Shown: piece after piece, positions 23,381-33,822 of the stretch
Position numbering within the stretch: position 1 is the stretch's first letter
Layout: every line of letters begins with the position of its first letter
Assembly: GCA_028671895.1 (NCBI GenBank)
Contig: CM053799.1
Coordinates: 50,655,455 to 50,719,454 of the forward strand
DNA: 64,000 nt
Direction of reading: 5' to 3'
DNA from: Oenanthe sinensis
Lineage: Eukaryota; Streptophyta; Magnoliopsida; Apiales; Apiaceae
Translations under genes and position numbers: made by a program
The notes under the pieces: generated by a model
Told to the model about the DNA's origin: nothing
The model's database searches: none
What the model saw: only the letters and a program-made list of their open reading frames with translations

Positions 23381-24040
23381 TCTCTTGGCCCTCGCAGATC
23401 CCTTTTTCAAGTTCATGGATGGCTTCTCCACAAACTTCTGCCTCTGATGCCAATGTTCACTTCTCTGTCTTTCCCAATACAGAACCCGTAAAACTAACCC
23501 CTGCCACATATTCATCCGTGCCAAGTTTTCCTGCCATGAAAGTTGCACCAGTTCCGGTTCCTCATGATAATAGTGCCGCTGCTGTCTGTACTGGTGCTTC
23601 TTCCCAGCTTGATATGGGTACGTGACAGCCATTCCCCGGCCTTCTACTTCGAAGCCTAGAAAGAGAAAGAACGGCACTATTACTGAGGACTTGGGCAATA
23701 TCTCATTGCTAGCTTTAAATCAGGAAGCATCAGTCTGGCATCCCAATGTTAATAATCAGTTTTCTTCTGTTCCTGAGATTGTTGGCCAGAAGTTGTTGCT
23801 TCTTCAAAGTAGGCCAGAAGTTGTTGCTTCCTCAAAGTCGAACAGAATCGGTACAACCTGCTGTTGTCAGTACTCTCTTCTCTACTTCAGTTGTTGTCAC
23901 AGCTTCCGATCGCTTCAATTTTGCAAGTATTTCTAGCAATATTCTTGGTGATCAACCTAATAGTGTGGATAAGAATGTAGAGAAGAGTTGCATCTCAGTA
24001 CAAACATCAAGTACAGTTGAGGCATCCAATAACACATGAT
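23381..24040 (+). pseudogene. Agenet-domain protein (G2484-1-like) gene fragment
   Basis: One frame at about 23400-23624 reads WMASPQTSASDANVHFSVFP, then EPVKLTPATYSSVPSFPAMK. Another (23622-23936) reads PSTSKPRKRKNGTITEDLGN and on to ISLLALNQEASV. Their order (SPQTSALDA-like, EPVKLTP, then KPRKRK plus a Ser/Thr-rich region) matches what I recall of the disordered part of the large plant agenet protein G2484-1. The agenet domains themselves are absent. Frameshifts or lost introns separate the pieces, and an in-frame stop lies at about 23624. The neighbouring HEAT-like piece is on the opposite strand, so the two do not form one gene. Confidence 0.5.
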
Positions 24041-24171
24041 TTTATGAAGCATGCAAATTTATTACGAAAGAGGTTCATTAAAAGAAATTGCAAGAGGTGT
24101 ACTAAAACTCCTATATATACATATATATATTCTAACGAAAAAGCTACCAAGGTTGATAGAATCAACCACAA

Positions 24172-24423
24172 CATGTCAAGTACAGGAAGTATACGGTAAA
24201 TGTTAAATTGATTACAGAGTTAAATAAATATTTATAATACTTTAATTCATTATATATATAAAAAACTTACCTTCTTATTTATATGGCAAGTTGTTGATCA
24301 TCAGATTGTTAAATCTAAAATTATACCATCATTAATAATCATAGAAACACATGACAATAAAAACAATTAAAATATAGACCTTATCATTTTAGTAGAAAAG
24401 CAGATATATCTATCATAACCTAT
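24172..24423 (+). repeat. First copy of a 250-bp direct repeat
   Basis: Starts ATGTCAAGTACAGGAAGTAT and contains GTTGATCATCAGATTGTTAA; the second copy is at 25212-25455. The copies differ by a handful of substitutions and small indels. It is AT-rich and non-coding. Confidence 0.85.
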
Positions 24424-25025
24424 TTAGTGCTGGTTTACAATAATTAGTGCTGATAAATACATTCTATATTGCTTTAATCTCATCCTTAACTATCTTATCT
24501 ATCGTCAATGCCAAAGAACTCTCAACTATGTTCTCTCCTTTTTGATTGATGGCTCGAGTCGACAGCAATCCATTAATTTTGTTAAAGGATTCGTCTTTAA
24601 ACACTTTTGCTTCACTCACTTATCTACCGCTGTACTCGGAGCTTCAGAAATCTGCAAAAGCTGATTATACTATGCCTTATGGAACATCATTATATGTTGA
24701 AAATGATGGATATCAGTTCCAGATTCAGTTAACAAAATTCAGTCCAATCGATTAAATTTTGAGAATGTAATGTCGAAGAAATTGCATTAAGAGAATGAGA
24801 GGTTCCAAGTTGAATCGATAAAATATCTTGTAATAAAATAGACTATTCTATTTTGAATGGCTTTACAAATAAAAAAAGAGGGATGGTTTTGTAACACAAA
24901 ATGCATTTCAATGTACAATTCATAAGGGTAAAATATGGATGATTAACAGATCTTCATAGACTTTAGGACACATATTGTAAACAGAATGTTTTAAGTATTA
25001 ACCTGAACTGTGATCCTAAGTGGCT
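24424..25025. other. No supported gene
   Basis: AT-rich sequence. A 69-codon forward frame (24546-24755) has no recognisable features. It may be an exon of an unidentified gene, but I cannot support that. Confidence 0.5.
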
Positions 25026-25220
25026 TTAGAAATGCCAGTCGCCATGGACACGCAGTATCCAATCTTTGGCTGCAAATGGATCAATTTGTTGACGTAACTC
25101 TTCTTGCAAATTTTTGCTTTTTTCAACTTCCTCTTGTTTTTGTCTTAGCTCCTCTTGCAGCTCCTTTACAGTGCCAGCTAAGATTTCTAGAACATGCACC
25201 ATACAACGACAATATGTCAA
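25026..25220 (-). other. Short coiled-coil coding piece, unidentified
   Basis: A 64-residue minus-strand frame contains TVKELQEELRQKQEEVEKSK, a heptad-like Leu/Glu/Gln pattern that predicts a coiled coil, and ends DWILRVHGDWHF. Such tails occur in plant transposase-associated proteins, but the piece is too short to assign. Its start overlaps the second 250-bp repeat copy. Confidence 0.3.
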
Positions 25221-25455
25221 GTACAGGAAGTATAACGGCGAATGTTAAATTGATTACAGAGTTACATAAATATTTATAATAATGCTTTAATTCATTATAT
25301 ATATATAATTAACTAAATATGGCAAGTTGTTGATCATCAGATTGTTAAATTTAAAATTATATCATCATTAAATCATAGAAACACATGAGAACAGAAAAAT
25401 GAAAATATAGACCTTATCTTTTCAGTAGAAATTCAGATATATCTATATAACCTAT
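25212..25455 (+). repeat. Second copy of the 250-bp direct repeat
   Basis: Matches 24172-24423 from ATGTCAAGTACAGGAAGTAT to AACCTAT. The spacing between copies is 1040 bases. It suggests a segmental duplication that also copied flanking material now diverged. Confidence 0.85.
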
Positions 25456-26428
25456 CATAGGTTTCATACCAAGCTTAAACATTGCTTTGCCACTCCTCTT
25501 CTCACTTCTGCTCTGTTTTGAGCTTTCACTGCCACCTGAACCTTAACTATATGCACACATGAGACCATCTAAAGGAGTATCCATACAATCCTCCATCCCA
25601 GTTGCTGCAAAATTTTCCAAATAACACTTACAAATCTAGAGTCCATTAACAATAATATAATTCTTGGTTAGTGACAAATAAAAACCTAAACAAACAGAAT
25701 TATAAATTATCACAAATGCATGCTTGAATCATTATCACAAATTCATGCTCGATAGATACCCTACAACAGCAAACCTCCATGATATATAGTATATACAACA
25801 CACAAACACACACTACTAATTTGAATGGATTTAAAAATAACCTTTTGGGACTTAACAGAAGCTGATGGAGAGGGTAGCTCCAAGCTTAGAGTAAGGGTCG
25901 AAGATCCACTCTGCAAAGAAAAATTAGAACAATATTCTAAGGCATTAAGTAGGTAGGTCTGGCTATTCATCTTAATTACAAACGCTGCAACCTTGATCAT
26001 TTTTTAAAAGGAAGAATCTGATCGCATACTTGCCAAGTTTATCAAAAGAACAAAATAGAATTTATAATCATCTAAAACATTGAAGAGTTGCAATATCAAG
26101 GTGCAAAAACATAACTGCATAACTACATCAAATGTGTATAAAGAGTTCCAAAAAACTTAATTTTGGTGGAATACAAATCCAAAACTTTTCTTACATTCCT
26201 CATAGACTTCCTAAAATCAATCATATATATCCTTAAACCAAAAAAATCAGCAAGTAGCAAGATTATGATTCGAGCAAAAGCATAACTATATCATGTCTTT
26301 CACTAATTTATGTAGTAGTTATCTAGTACTATTAACATATTATCCATGTAAATACACACACACACACACACCAAGAACTGGTTTATACCACCGGAAACAT
26401 AATGTAAGAAATGAGGAACTCTGCGAAA
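25456..26428. other. No supported gene
   Basis: AT-rich. A 79-codon minus-strand frame (26000-25761) has a Leu/Ser-rich start but no relatives I recognise. A short CA microsatellite lies near 26354. Confidence 0.5.
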
Positions 26429-26492
26429 TGGACACCAACAGTGCTGAAAGCAGGTTCCGGTGGACACCAACAGTGCTGAAAGCAGGTTCCGG
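26429..26492 (+). repeat. Perfect 32-bp tandem duplication
   Basis: TGGACACCAACAGTGCTGAA and its continuation to TTCCGG occurs at 26429-26460 and again at 26461-26492 without a mismatch. The repeat is perfect, so it should be recent. Confidence 0.95.
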
Positions 26493-26681
26493 TGGAGTGG
26501 TGCAGCTGGAACTTCCCTCTCCTATGTCAAGCTGGTTTCTTTATTCGACAAAGCCGAGGGATAAAATGGAGGAGATTTGCAGAATTCAACAGCCGACAAA
26601 GCTGGTACACTAAATTAAAAAGAGATGTTATATACGAACGATAAAAATAGCAAGATGGAAACATATAATGAATTATCGTAC

Positions 26682-26764
26682 CTCAAAGACACCATTTGAT
26701 ATCTCTAAGATGGAAACATCAAACGTTCCACCACCAAGCTCAAAAACAGCCATTAAACAGCAAT
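26682..26764 (-). pseudogene. Mitochondrial-type HSP70 exon fragment
   Basis: The minus strand reads AVFELGGGTFDVSILEISNG followed by VFEV and a GT donor. This is the phosphate-binding motif (DLGGGTFDVSILEI) of the HSP70 ATPase domain. The ISNGVFEV continuation is typical of plant mitochondrial HSP70. The first Asp is Glu here. I could not find the exons before or after it nearby. It is an isolated exon lying among pieces of other genes, so a captured or decayed fragment. Confidence 0.75.
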
Positions 26765-27301
26765 CTCTTAATAAAAAATATTGTAAATTTAACTCTTTGA
26801 GATGTCATTAAGTTTTCCCAAAACACCTCGCATTTATTTAATATAAAATAAAAATTTTGTTTTTGTTTTTTTGAAAATCAGATGCATTAGAATTCACCAA
26901 TAGAAGGCATTATCCCAGTACTACAAAATATTGAGCTTAGTACAAAAGACATTTTTCATACTACCCACTCAATCTATTAGGAGCTTTTAACTTTACATTA
27001 TATAACGATTTCTTATCTTAACCAATCAAAGCTACCTATTGGTTTTAGCAATAGATCATTATCTTCCCCATGCAACTGCACTTTTCTCTTCTTTAGACAA
27101 AAAACCAATCTACATATCATCCTCTTGGACTACCATTATCAGCTAAAAGCAGTCATCAAAAGCAATTCGCAGAGACATTTCCTTCATAATTTCACAGAAG
27201 TTAAAGTCATTTTTAATATTAGAACACATTTAAAAAACTCAATATAGGAAATTGTATTCTCGCCATTTGTTCACAATGAATTACCAATAATATTTGAATT
27301 T
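26765..27301. other. No supported gene
   Basis: AT-rich sequence between the HSP70 and CBP60 pieces. No frame, repeat or RNA gene that I can name. Confidence 0.5.
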
Positions 27302-27960
27302 TGAACGAATACATTGCAGGGTGTAAGCAAGGGGGTAGCTGTGTAGCATGTTCGATGATTGTGTCCCAGATTTTGTTCGAGATGCCACTGTCACCGCCAA
27401 TTACCTATGTAGTTTATGGTACAAAGACGCTGAAGCTAATTAGAAATTCTGCTAAATTAAAAGTCATTCATAAACACTAAAATGTAATCATAGAAAAGGA
27501 ATCTTACTTTGCGCAGCAAGGAAGGATCAGTGACATACGTCTGAACAAATTCTTTCACTGTGGATATTCCAGCAAGTGCCACTAATCGCTTATGGTATTC
27601 ACCATCTTTTGCTTTTTTCCAAATGCCACACGTCATCAGCTAATATGCTTCGAGATGGAGTTGCGACATCAGAACATAAAATAACATGAAAATCTAAGTT
27701 TGAACAAAATTATAAAACATTCTGGCAGGAAAGAGAAACTTACCTTCTCCGCGATAATCCTTAACTACAAAGGCTTCACTTTTTGCTTCTCTGACTTCAA
27801 ACAAAACCACCTTGCAGTCTTGCCCCTAACCTAAACTTCATACATCTTATCCAACAGGAATTATCAATAAAGCAGATGTTATCCAGATCAACAACTAATA
27901 TCATTCTGTTGCTCCGCAAGGTTGCAATAAGACTCTCCACAGCTACACCCTTGCTTACAC
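27302..27960 (-). pseudogene. CBP60 (calmodulin-binding protein 60) family gene fragment, three exons, frameshifted
   Basis: Read from right to left. Exon about 27960-27744 encodes DLDNICFIDNSCWIRCMKFR then, after a frameshift, EVREAKSEAFVVKDYRGE, the CBP60 central core, followed by GTAAGT. Exon about 27639-27508 encodes DDVWHLEK, shifts frame in an A-run, then gives KDGEYHKRLVALAGISTVKE and FVQTYVTDPSLLRK. Exon about 27404-27302 gives IGGDSGISNKIWDTIIEHA. The order matches the family (SWIRSRKFRLG, TEAFxVKDHRGE, DEVWRLEKIxKDGxxHKRL, SNKMWExxxEHA). CBP60 proteins are nuclear calmodulin-binding regulators of plant defence. The N-terminus and C-terminal calmodulin site are missing, and at least two frameshifts make it a pseudogene. 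Confidence 0.75.
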
Positions 27961-28324
27961 ACTGAAACAATTAACATGGAGGATGAGCTAATAGAAGGGG
28001 GCATATATACTATATGATAATATAGAAGTCATGACATGTCCAAATTTTACCATTAAACATGTTCTACTTGAGATTTTCACCCAGGAACATGCATCGTCAA
28101 GGTTTTTATCTTGTTCTTAGATGAGATGGTGGGCGAATAGATCACCCCATGTAAGAGCCACAGGACCATTTCACTTGTGCAATGCTACCAGCTTTTCTAT
28201 TCTGTAGTTCCATTCGGATCCTTTTGCGACTTGGATCCATTTTGATGCCATGCTGAATGTCATCTTCTTACATAAAATTTAAGCCACCTAGAATATTGTT
28301 CACACTGTTCCAGCCACAAAATAT
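27961..28324. other. No supported gene
   Basis: Non-coding sequence up to the Element C LTR. A minus-strand stretch near 28160-28260 reads MDPSRKRIRMELQNRKAGS and may be an upstream exon of an unknown gene. It is too short to assign. Confidence 0.4.
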
Positions 28325-28817
28325 TATATCGATTGATATGAAAGTTATAAACATCGATTGATCAGTAAACCATTTATCAGTTGACATGTTTATGTTAATC
28401 AACTGATAATATGGATGGTAGCATATGTGTACTTAGACTATTTCAATTGATATGACTTTAGTCGATTGATAATTTTGTCATCAATTGATACTAGAGTCGA
28501 TTGATATTGGTCATCAATTATTGTGTAACTTAGACTGTCAAATTATAATTATTTGAAGACAGGAAAATTGTACAAGTGAAGGATGATCAATTGATATGGA
28601 GACATCAATAGATAGAAGATTAATTGATACAAAGTCAAGTTAAAGGTTGAAGACCATCAACTGATATGAAGAACCATCGATTGATAACATCTATCAATCG
28701 ATAAGTCAACAGCTATTTTCAATCGATGGATATCAAGATCAATCGAAGAAGAATATCAGTTGATGGATACAAGGAAGAATCAATTGATATGTTAAACAAC
28801 AAATTATCAATTGATAG

Positions 28818-30807
28818 TGTTGGAGATTACGAAGCTGTATGAATAGTAATCATGATAACTCAACACTAGAACAGGACATGTAAATAATACTACGCTTACA
28901 CAGAAATCAGCAAGAATTGAAGACAAGGCAAATACAACGAATCAAGACATTAGAAGAAGTTTTGAAGTCTACTACAGGTCACTTAAAGAAGTTCATTTAT
29001 ATGTTCATGCCTCAGTGGAGAATAATGTTTAAAGACTTTCAGGGTTTCAGAAGTGTTGAAGATTCAGTATAGTAGTGCCACTAAAAGATTTCAGTGTAAT
29101 AACATTGATTGAAGATAGACAGTGTTTAAAGCATAGGAATCTAGAAGGGTGAAGACAAAGGTTACAGAAGACAGCTACAGTCTTGAAGTTATACTCACTG
29201 ACAATCAGTGAAGAACAGATAATGAAGTATTCAAGATTGTGGTAGTATTGAAGATGTTGTCCAAGTACCTGAAAAGATTCTAGTGAAGTTACAATGTTTA
29301 TTAACAGTCAGTGTTCGAAGCAATAAAGAACTGCAACAATAATGTCAATTGGTTTAATTGAGAATATGGAGATCAATACAGTGTTAGTCACTTGTGAACC
29401 AGACCAGTGCACTAAGTGTCAACACAAAGAATTTGATTAACATGTTCATTGTTCAAGAAGAATTGACAGAAGCAAGTGAGCAAAGATTTTACAGCAGTTA
29501 GAATTTACCAAGTCATTGTACATGGTGAAGAATTCGACACCTAGAAAATCAAGGTGAAGAATTCGACACCCAAGGCACACTTAGTGAAGAAATCGACACC
29601 AAGCATTACATGATGAAGAAATCGACACTAAGTCATACATGGTGAAGAAATCGACAAGAAGCCTTTCATGGTGAAGAAAATCGACACCAAGTTTTAAAGA
29701 GTGAAGAAATTCGACACCTAGTAATTTAAGTTCTCAAGTGTTAACCATGTGTGAAGAATTTGACACATAGGAATACTATGCATAGAATTCAACACCTAGC
29801 TGAGAAATTACTAAGGCAAGTACATCAAGGGAAAAACTCGACACCTAGCCATACTATGCAGTAAATTCGACACCTAGGATTGTTAAAGTATCCAAGGCAT
29901 GTTCAAGGGAAGAATTCGACACCTAGTTCACACAAGGAATAGAATTCGACATGGACTTTAAAATCTACCAAGGCATGTACCATGGAGTAAAACTCGACAC
30001 CTAGCTGTCAAAGTCTCAAGAATTCGACACCCATTATTTTATGTCAAGGCAATTAAATGTGACTGCAGAATTCGACACCTAGACAATTTTCTAAGGTAAA
30101 GTACATGGGATCAAAATTCGACACTTAGAAAATGTACACGGATTTCTTAAAGTCAACTCAAGTCAACATACAAGGGGAAAAGAATTCGACACTCACAACT
30201 GCAGTTCAATTATTGAAAAGTCTACACTATATTAACAAATGAATTTAATTCATTTGTTGTGGATGTGTGTGTGTGAAAATATACACACAGAAGCAAAGAG
30301 ATACAGAGAGATACAGGAGCCGGAGAAGAAGAGATACAAAGCTATATACATACCTTCTTCACCGGAGTTTGATAATCGAGCCAGTTCATTATATTATAAA
30401 TCTATAGGGCTATTATAAAGCACTCTCTGTTAGATTGATTTCTAGTTTATTCATACACAGATCTATACTTTGTAATAGGAATCAGTCTTATCTCTTTGTA
30501 GAAGCAAAGAACTATGTTCTTTGGAAGCCAGTTATTAATTTAACTGGGTGTAGCAAAACCTCAGGGATTAATACGAAAGTACTATTCCTCGAAACCTGTC
30601 TCGTTTTAATTACTTGCTAATTTTCTAGAACTGTACTGTTTAATCACTAACACAAAAAATTAGTAAGCCAACCTCCTAAACTCTCCTGAACTCGAACCAC
30701 TAACCGAACTCTAAATTATATATCCGTAAAAGATTCGAAAGAATTTTTTAATTTAGTGAGTATCGTATGTAACCCCCCCCCTTCTACGATACTTTCGTGA
30801 CCTAACA
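28818..30807 (+). mobile_element. Solo LTR (copia-like, 1990 bp) inside the Element C LTR
   Basis: It starts TGTTGGAG and ends CCTAACA. It is flanked by the perfect target duplication GATAG (28813-28817 and 30808-30812), and the host LTR reads on in register on either side compared with 40837 onward. It ends with a nine-C run followed by TTCTACG, as in the other LTRs here. There is no internal region, so it arose by LTR-LTR recombination. It contains 18 spaced copies of an ATTCGACACCTAG word (29530-30200) and the shared AACCAGACCAGTGCAC block (29383-29424). Confidence 0.93.
29530..30200 (+). repeat. GAATTCGACACCTAG word, 18 spaced copies in the solo LTR
   Basis: I count 18 copies of (G/A)AA(T)TCGACACCTAG or close variants, separated by irregular spacers of about 15-60 bases, all in one orientation. 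Spacing is not a fixed tandem period, so only the word is conserved. Confidence 0.92.
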
Positions 30808-31372
30808 GATAGGGACTGCACGATAAGACATAAAGCATACCTAAGGAAGACAGTCTGGAGTGACTGTGAAGACTCAGATTGAAGCTGTCCTGCCTAGAAT
30901 AAAGATATTTCTTAAAATAGAAATAAATAAATAGAAAGGACAGTTTGGTAACATTCCAAGAATAGTTTGTTTTATTTTACTATTCTGGAGATTGTAAAAC
31001 ACTCTTGTGTTATATAAACAAGAGTGGTAGCATTGTTAGAGATATACAACAGAGTTAGATATATTTTCTGAATCAACTGTTCAAACCTTAGAGCACATTG
31101 TAAGAACAGTTGATTTTATTTCTAACCTTGTAAACACAGCTAGGTTTTATTAACCTAGGTTGTTTGAGTAAAAATACAATCGATGGAAAAACCAATCCAT
31201 CACTAATTTTAAAGATCTTGTCCTTGTTGAAATATTTAGTTTCAGTTATTATTGTTCATAGTCTAAAACTTCTCAAACTTATCTAGTAAATACAAAAATC
31301 TTCAGAATCAGTATATTTGTATTCAACCCCCCCTTCTATAAATATATTGACATTGTTCTAAGGAATAACAAT

Positions 31373-31384
31373 TGGTATCAGAGC
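31373..31384 (+). other. Primer binding site of Element C (tRNA-Met)
   Basis: TGGTATCAGAGC two bases after the LTR end AATAACA. Same primer as Elements B, D and E. Confidence 0.92.
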
Positions 31385-31429
31385 AAGGCTTTCAACATAC
31401 AGAAAGTTTAAGATAAAAACCAAGTCAAT

Positions 31430-33822
31430 ATGGGCAAAAAAGATTCAGGTGTAAAGATTCCAGTGTTAGAAAAGGATGAATACTTTACATGGAAAGTTAA
31501 AATGCACTTGCATCTACTTTCTCTTGACCCTTCCTATGTTAACTGCATAGAGAAAGGTCCTCATGTTTCCATGAAGTCGGTCACAGGTGTGAATCCTGAT
31601 GGAACTCTTGCATTTGACAAACATGTTCCAAAACTCATTAGTGAGTTCACAGAAGAGGATGAAAAAGAGGTGCTCAAGGACAAAAAGGCCATGAATATTC
31701 TATTCAATGGTCTAGATAAAGATATGTTCGACAATGTGATAAATTGCACTTCATCAAAAGAGGTATGAGAAACTCTTCAAACTCTGTGTGAAGGGACTAA
31801 ACAAGTCAGGAAAAATAAAATGCAACTCTTAAAACTATATGGTAGGGTTTATGCAACTGAAGATACAAATTTAAAATTTTTTAGATCTCTTCTAAAGGAA
31901 TAGAAATCAATGACTGTTTTCATTAAACAATCTCAGGACTTCAAGGACTATACTCTTGAGAAACTTTATGGTATTCTTAAGACATATGAGTTGGAAATCC
32001 AACAAGATGAGGAGATTAAGAAGAATCAAAGAAAAGAAAACAATGTGGCCTTGATTGTTAAGGGAAATGAAGACAAGAAGGGTGCTAGTGAAAGTGGCTG
32101 TGTAGATGGATCTATCATGATGGCTGGTGATGCTGTTGAAGAATCATCCAAAGAAAAAGGAAAGGGCAAATGTGAAGAAATTGAAGCATGCTCTCAAGAT
32201 GATTTGGATGAAATTGATGAGCACCTTGCATTTCTGTCAAGAAAATTTTTAAATCTAAAATTCAAGAGGAATCCAAATGCTTAAAAGCCTGGATTCCAGT
32301 TTAGAAATGACAATCAAAACAAGAATCTGGTTGACAGGTCAAAGTTCAAATGTTTTAACTGTGGATTGGCTGGTCATTTCTCTAATGAGTGCAGAAAGCC
32401 AAAGCAAGAGAAGAAGGCAAAGTCATATGATGGCATTGAGTACAAAAAGAAGTATTTTGACCTTCTCAAACAAAGAGAAAAGGCTTTTATGACTGAAGAG
32501 AAAGACTGGGTTGCTGAGGATAGTGATTCTGAAGAATTCATCAATCTAGCACTAATGGTCAATCATGAAGATGAAGAGGCTAGTTCATCATCAAATCAGG
32601 TACTAGCTACTAACTTCTCTGAATTATCAAAAGATGAATGCAATAGTACTATAAATGAAATGTCTAATGAATTGTACAATTTGCATGTCACTTTGAAATT
32701 TCTAAACAAAGAAAATCTCAAGTTAAAGAACACCATTGATGCTTTAACTGAGAGAAACACTTTTCTTGAAAATGAACTTATTTATTTAGAAAGATACAAG
32801 CAGGAAAGTAAGGATGCTAGGGTTGAACTAGTAAATAGTTTGAGAAGAGAAGAATTGTTGAAAGAACATTTGGCTAGAGAAATTGAAACCATTAACAAAT
32901 GGAATAGGTCTGCTAAAACTGTCAAACAAATCATTGATGTTTAGAGTTTAGATACTCTAGGAGAATCCCCTAAAAATAGGAAAGTCATTGGTTAACACCT
33001 CGATGGATAAAGATCAATCGACTGTTAATCCTTTATCGATCGATGAGGATTATCAATCGATTGATGCTGAATCAACTGATAAGCATCCATTGACAGGTAA
33101 ACCATCAATGGCTAATAATAAAAACAAATTTAGCACCCCTATAAAGTTTGTTAAGGAAAAGGAGCCAATAAATCAAGTTGAAACTAAGGTTGAGAAGATC
33201 AATATTGGTAGCTTATCTAAGAAACAGTTAAAAGTCAAATTAGAAAAGATAGCACCTGTTGAAATCATTCACCCTAAGTCTGAGAAAAAAAAAGAATTGG
33301 AATGGAAAGGTAGGCATAAACAAGCACAATAATTACACTCCTAATATGTATGCACCTAGAAAGGTTTGTGCTAAATGTGGTAGTGTAAATCATCTGTCTA
33401 TGCATTGCAAGAAAGAAAGGAATTCTATACCTGTAAATGATTTGAATACACATACCATGTCTGCAAATGTCATGCTTGCCAATCCTATGCTCATGAATGT
33501 CATGTCTTCTAATTTAGTTGCACCACATGCTCACATGCCATATGTACAATTTCCATACATGTATAATCCATTGTTTGCATATGTAAATATGAACATGCCT
33601 GGAATGCCATGAAACATGCCTATAGTTGGTAATAATCTTGTTGAAATCATGCATGATAATTTTGTTATGAGTTCCAAGGTGTTTGAGTCCTAAAAGTCAA
33701 CTCCCAAAGCTAAAGTGGATTTAAACCCACCAAAACAAAAGGAACCAAAGTTGGCAACTAAGGCTCAGGCTGCAACTAATAAAAGAGGACCCAAGGCAAC
33801 TTGGGTACCAAGAACAACTTGA
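31430..33822 (+). pseudogene. Gag of Element C, decayed
   Basis: It starts MGKKDSGVKIPVLEKDEYFT and aligns with Element E gag. An in-frame TGA follows SKEV at 31766-31768, and about 105 bases are deleted near 31832. Further stops include a TAA near 32282, another at about 32942, and one in the Met-rich region near 33610. The first zinc knuckle is intact (CFNCGLAGHFSNEC, about 32350), unlike in Element E. The second is CAKCGSVNHLSMHC (about 33370). A coiled-coil-like stretch lies at 32640-32920. Between 32998 and 33110 the DNA word ATCGATTGAT recurs as a Ser/Asp linker. The ORF ends TWVPRTT and overlaps pol in the -1 frame. Confidence 0.88.

Larger units (their letters stand above)
28325..31370 (+). 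repeat. 5' LTR of Element C, 5'-truncated and split by a solo LTR
   Basis: 28325-28817 and 30813-31370 together match 40358-41402. The first about 70 bases, from the TGTTAGG start, are replaced by unrelated sequence. U3 carries many ATCAATTGAT and ATCGATTGAT words. A TATA box, TATATAAA, lies at 31011-31018, a C-run (about 31327-31333) precedes the end, and the LTR ends AATAACA next to the PBS. Confidence 0.88.

Noticed and set aside
29530..30200. CRISPR-like array of short repeats with spacers
   Set aside because: Spacers are irregular, repeats are short (about 13-15 bases) and degenerate, the host is a plant, and the region lies inside an LTR with a TSD.
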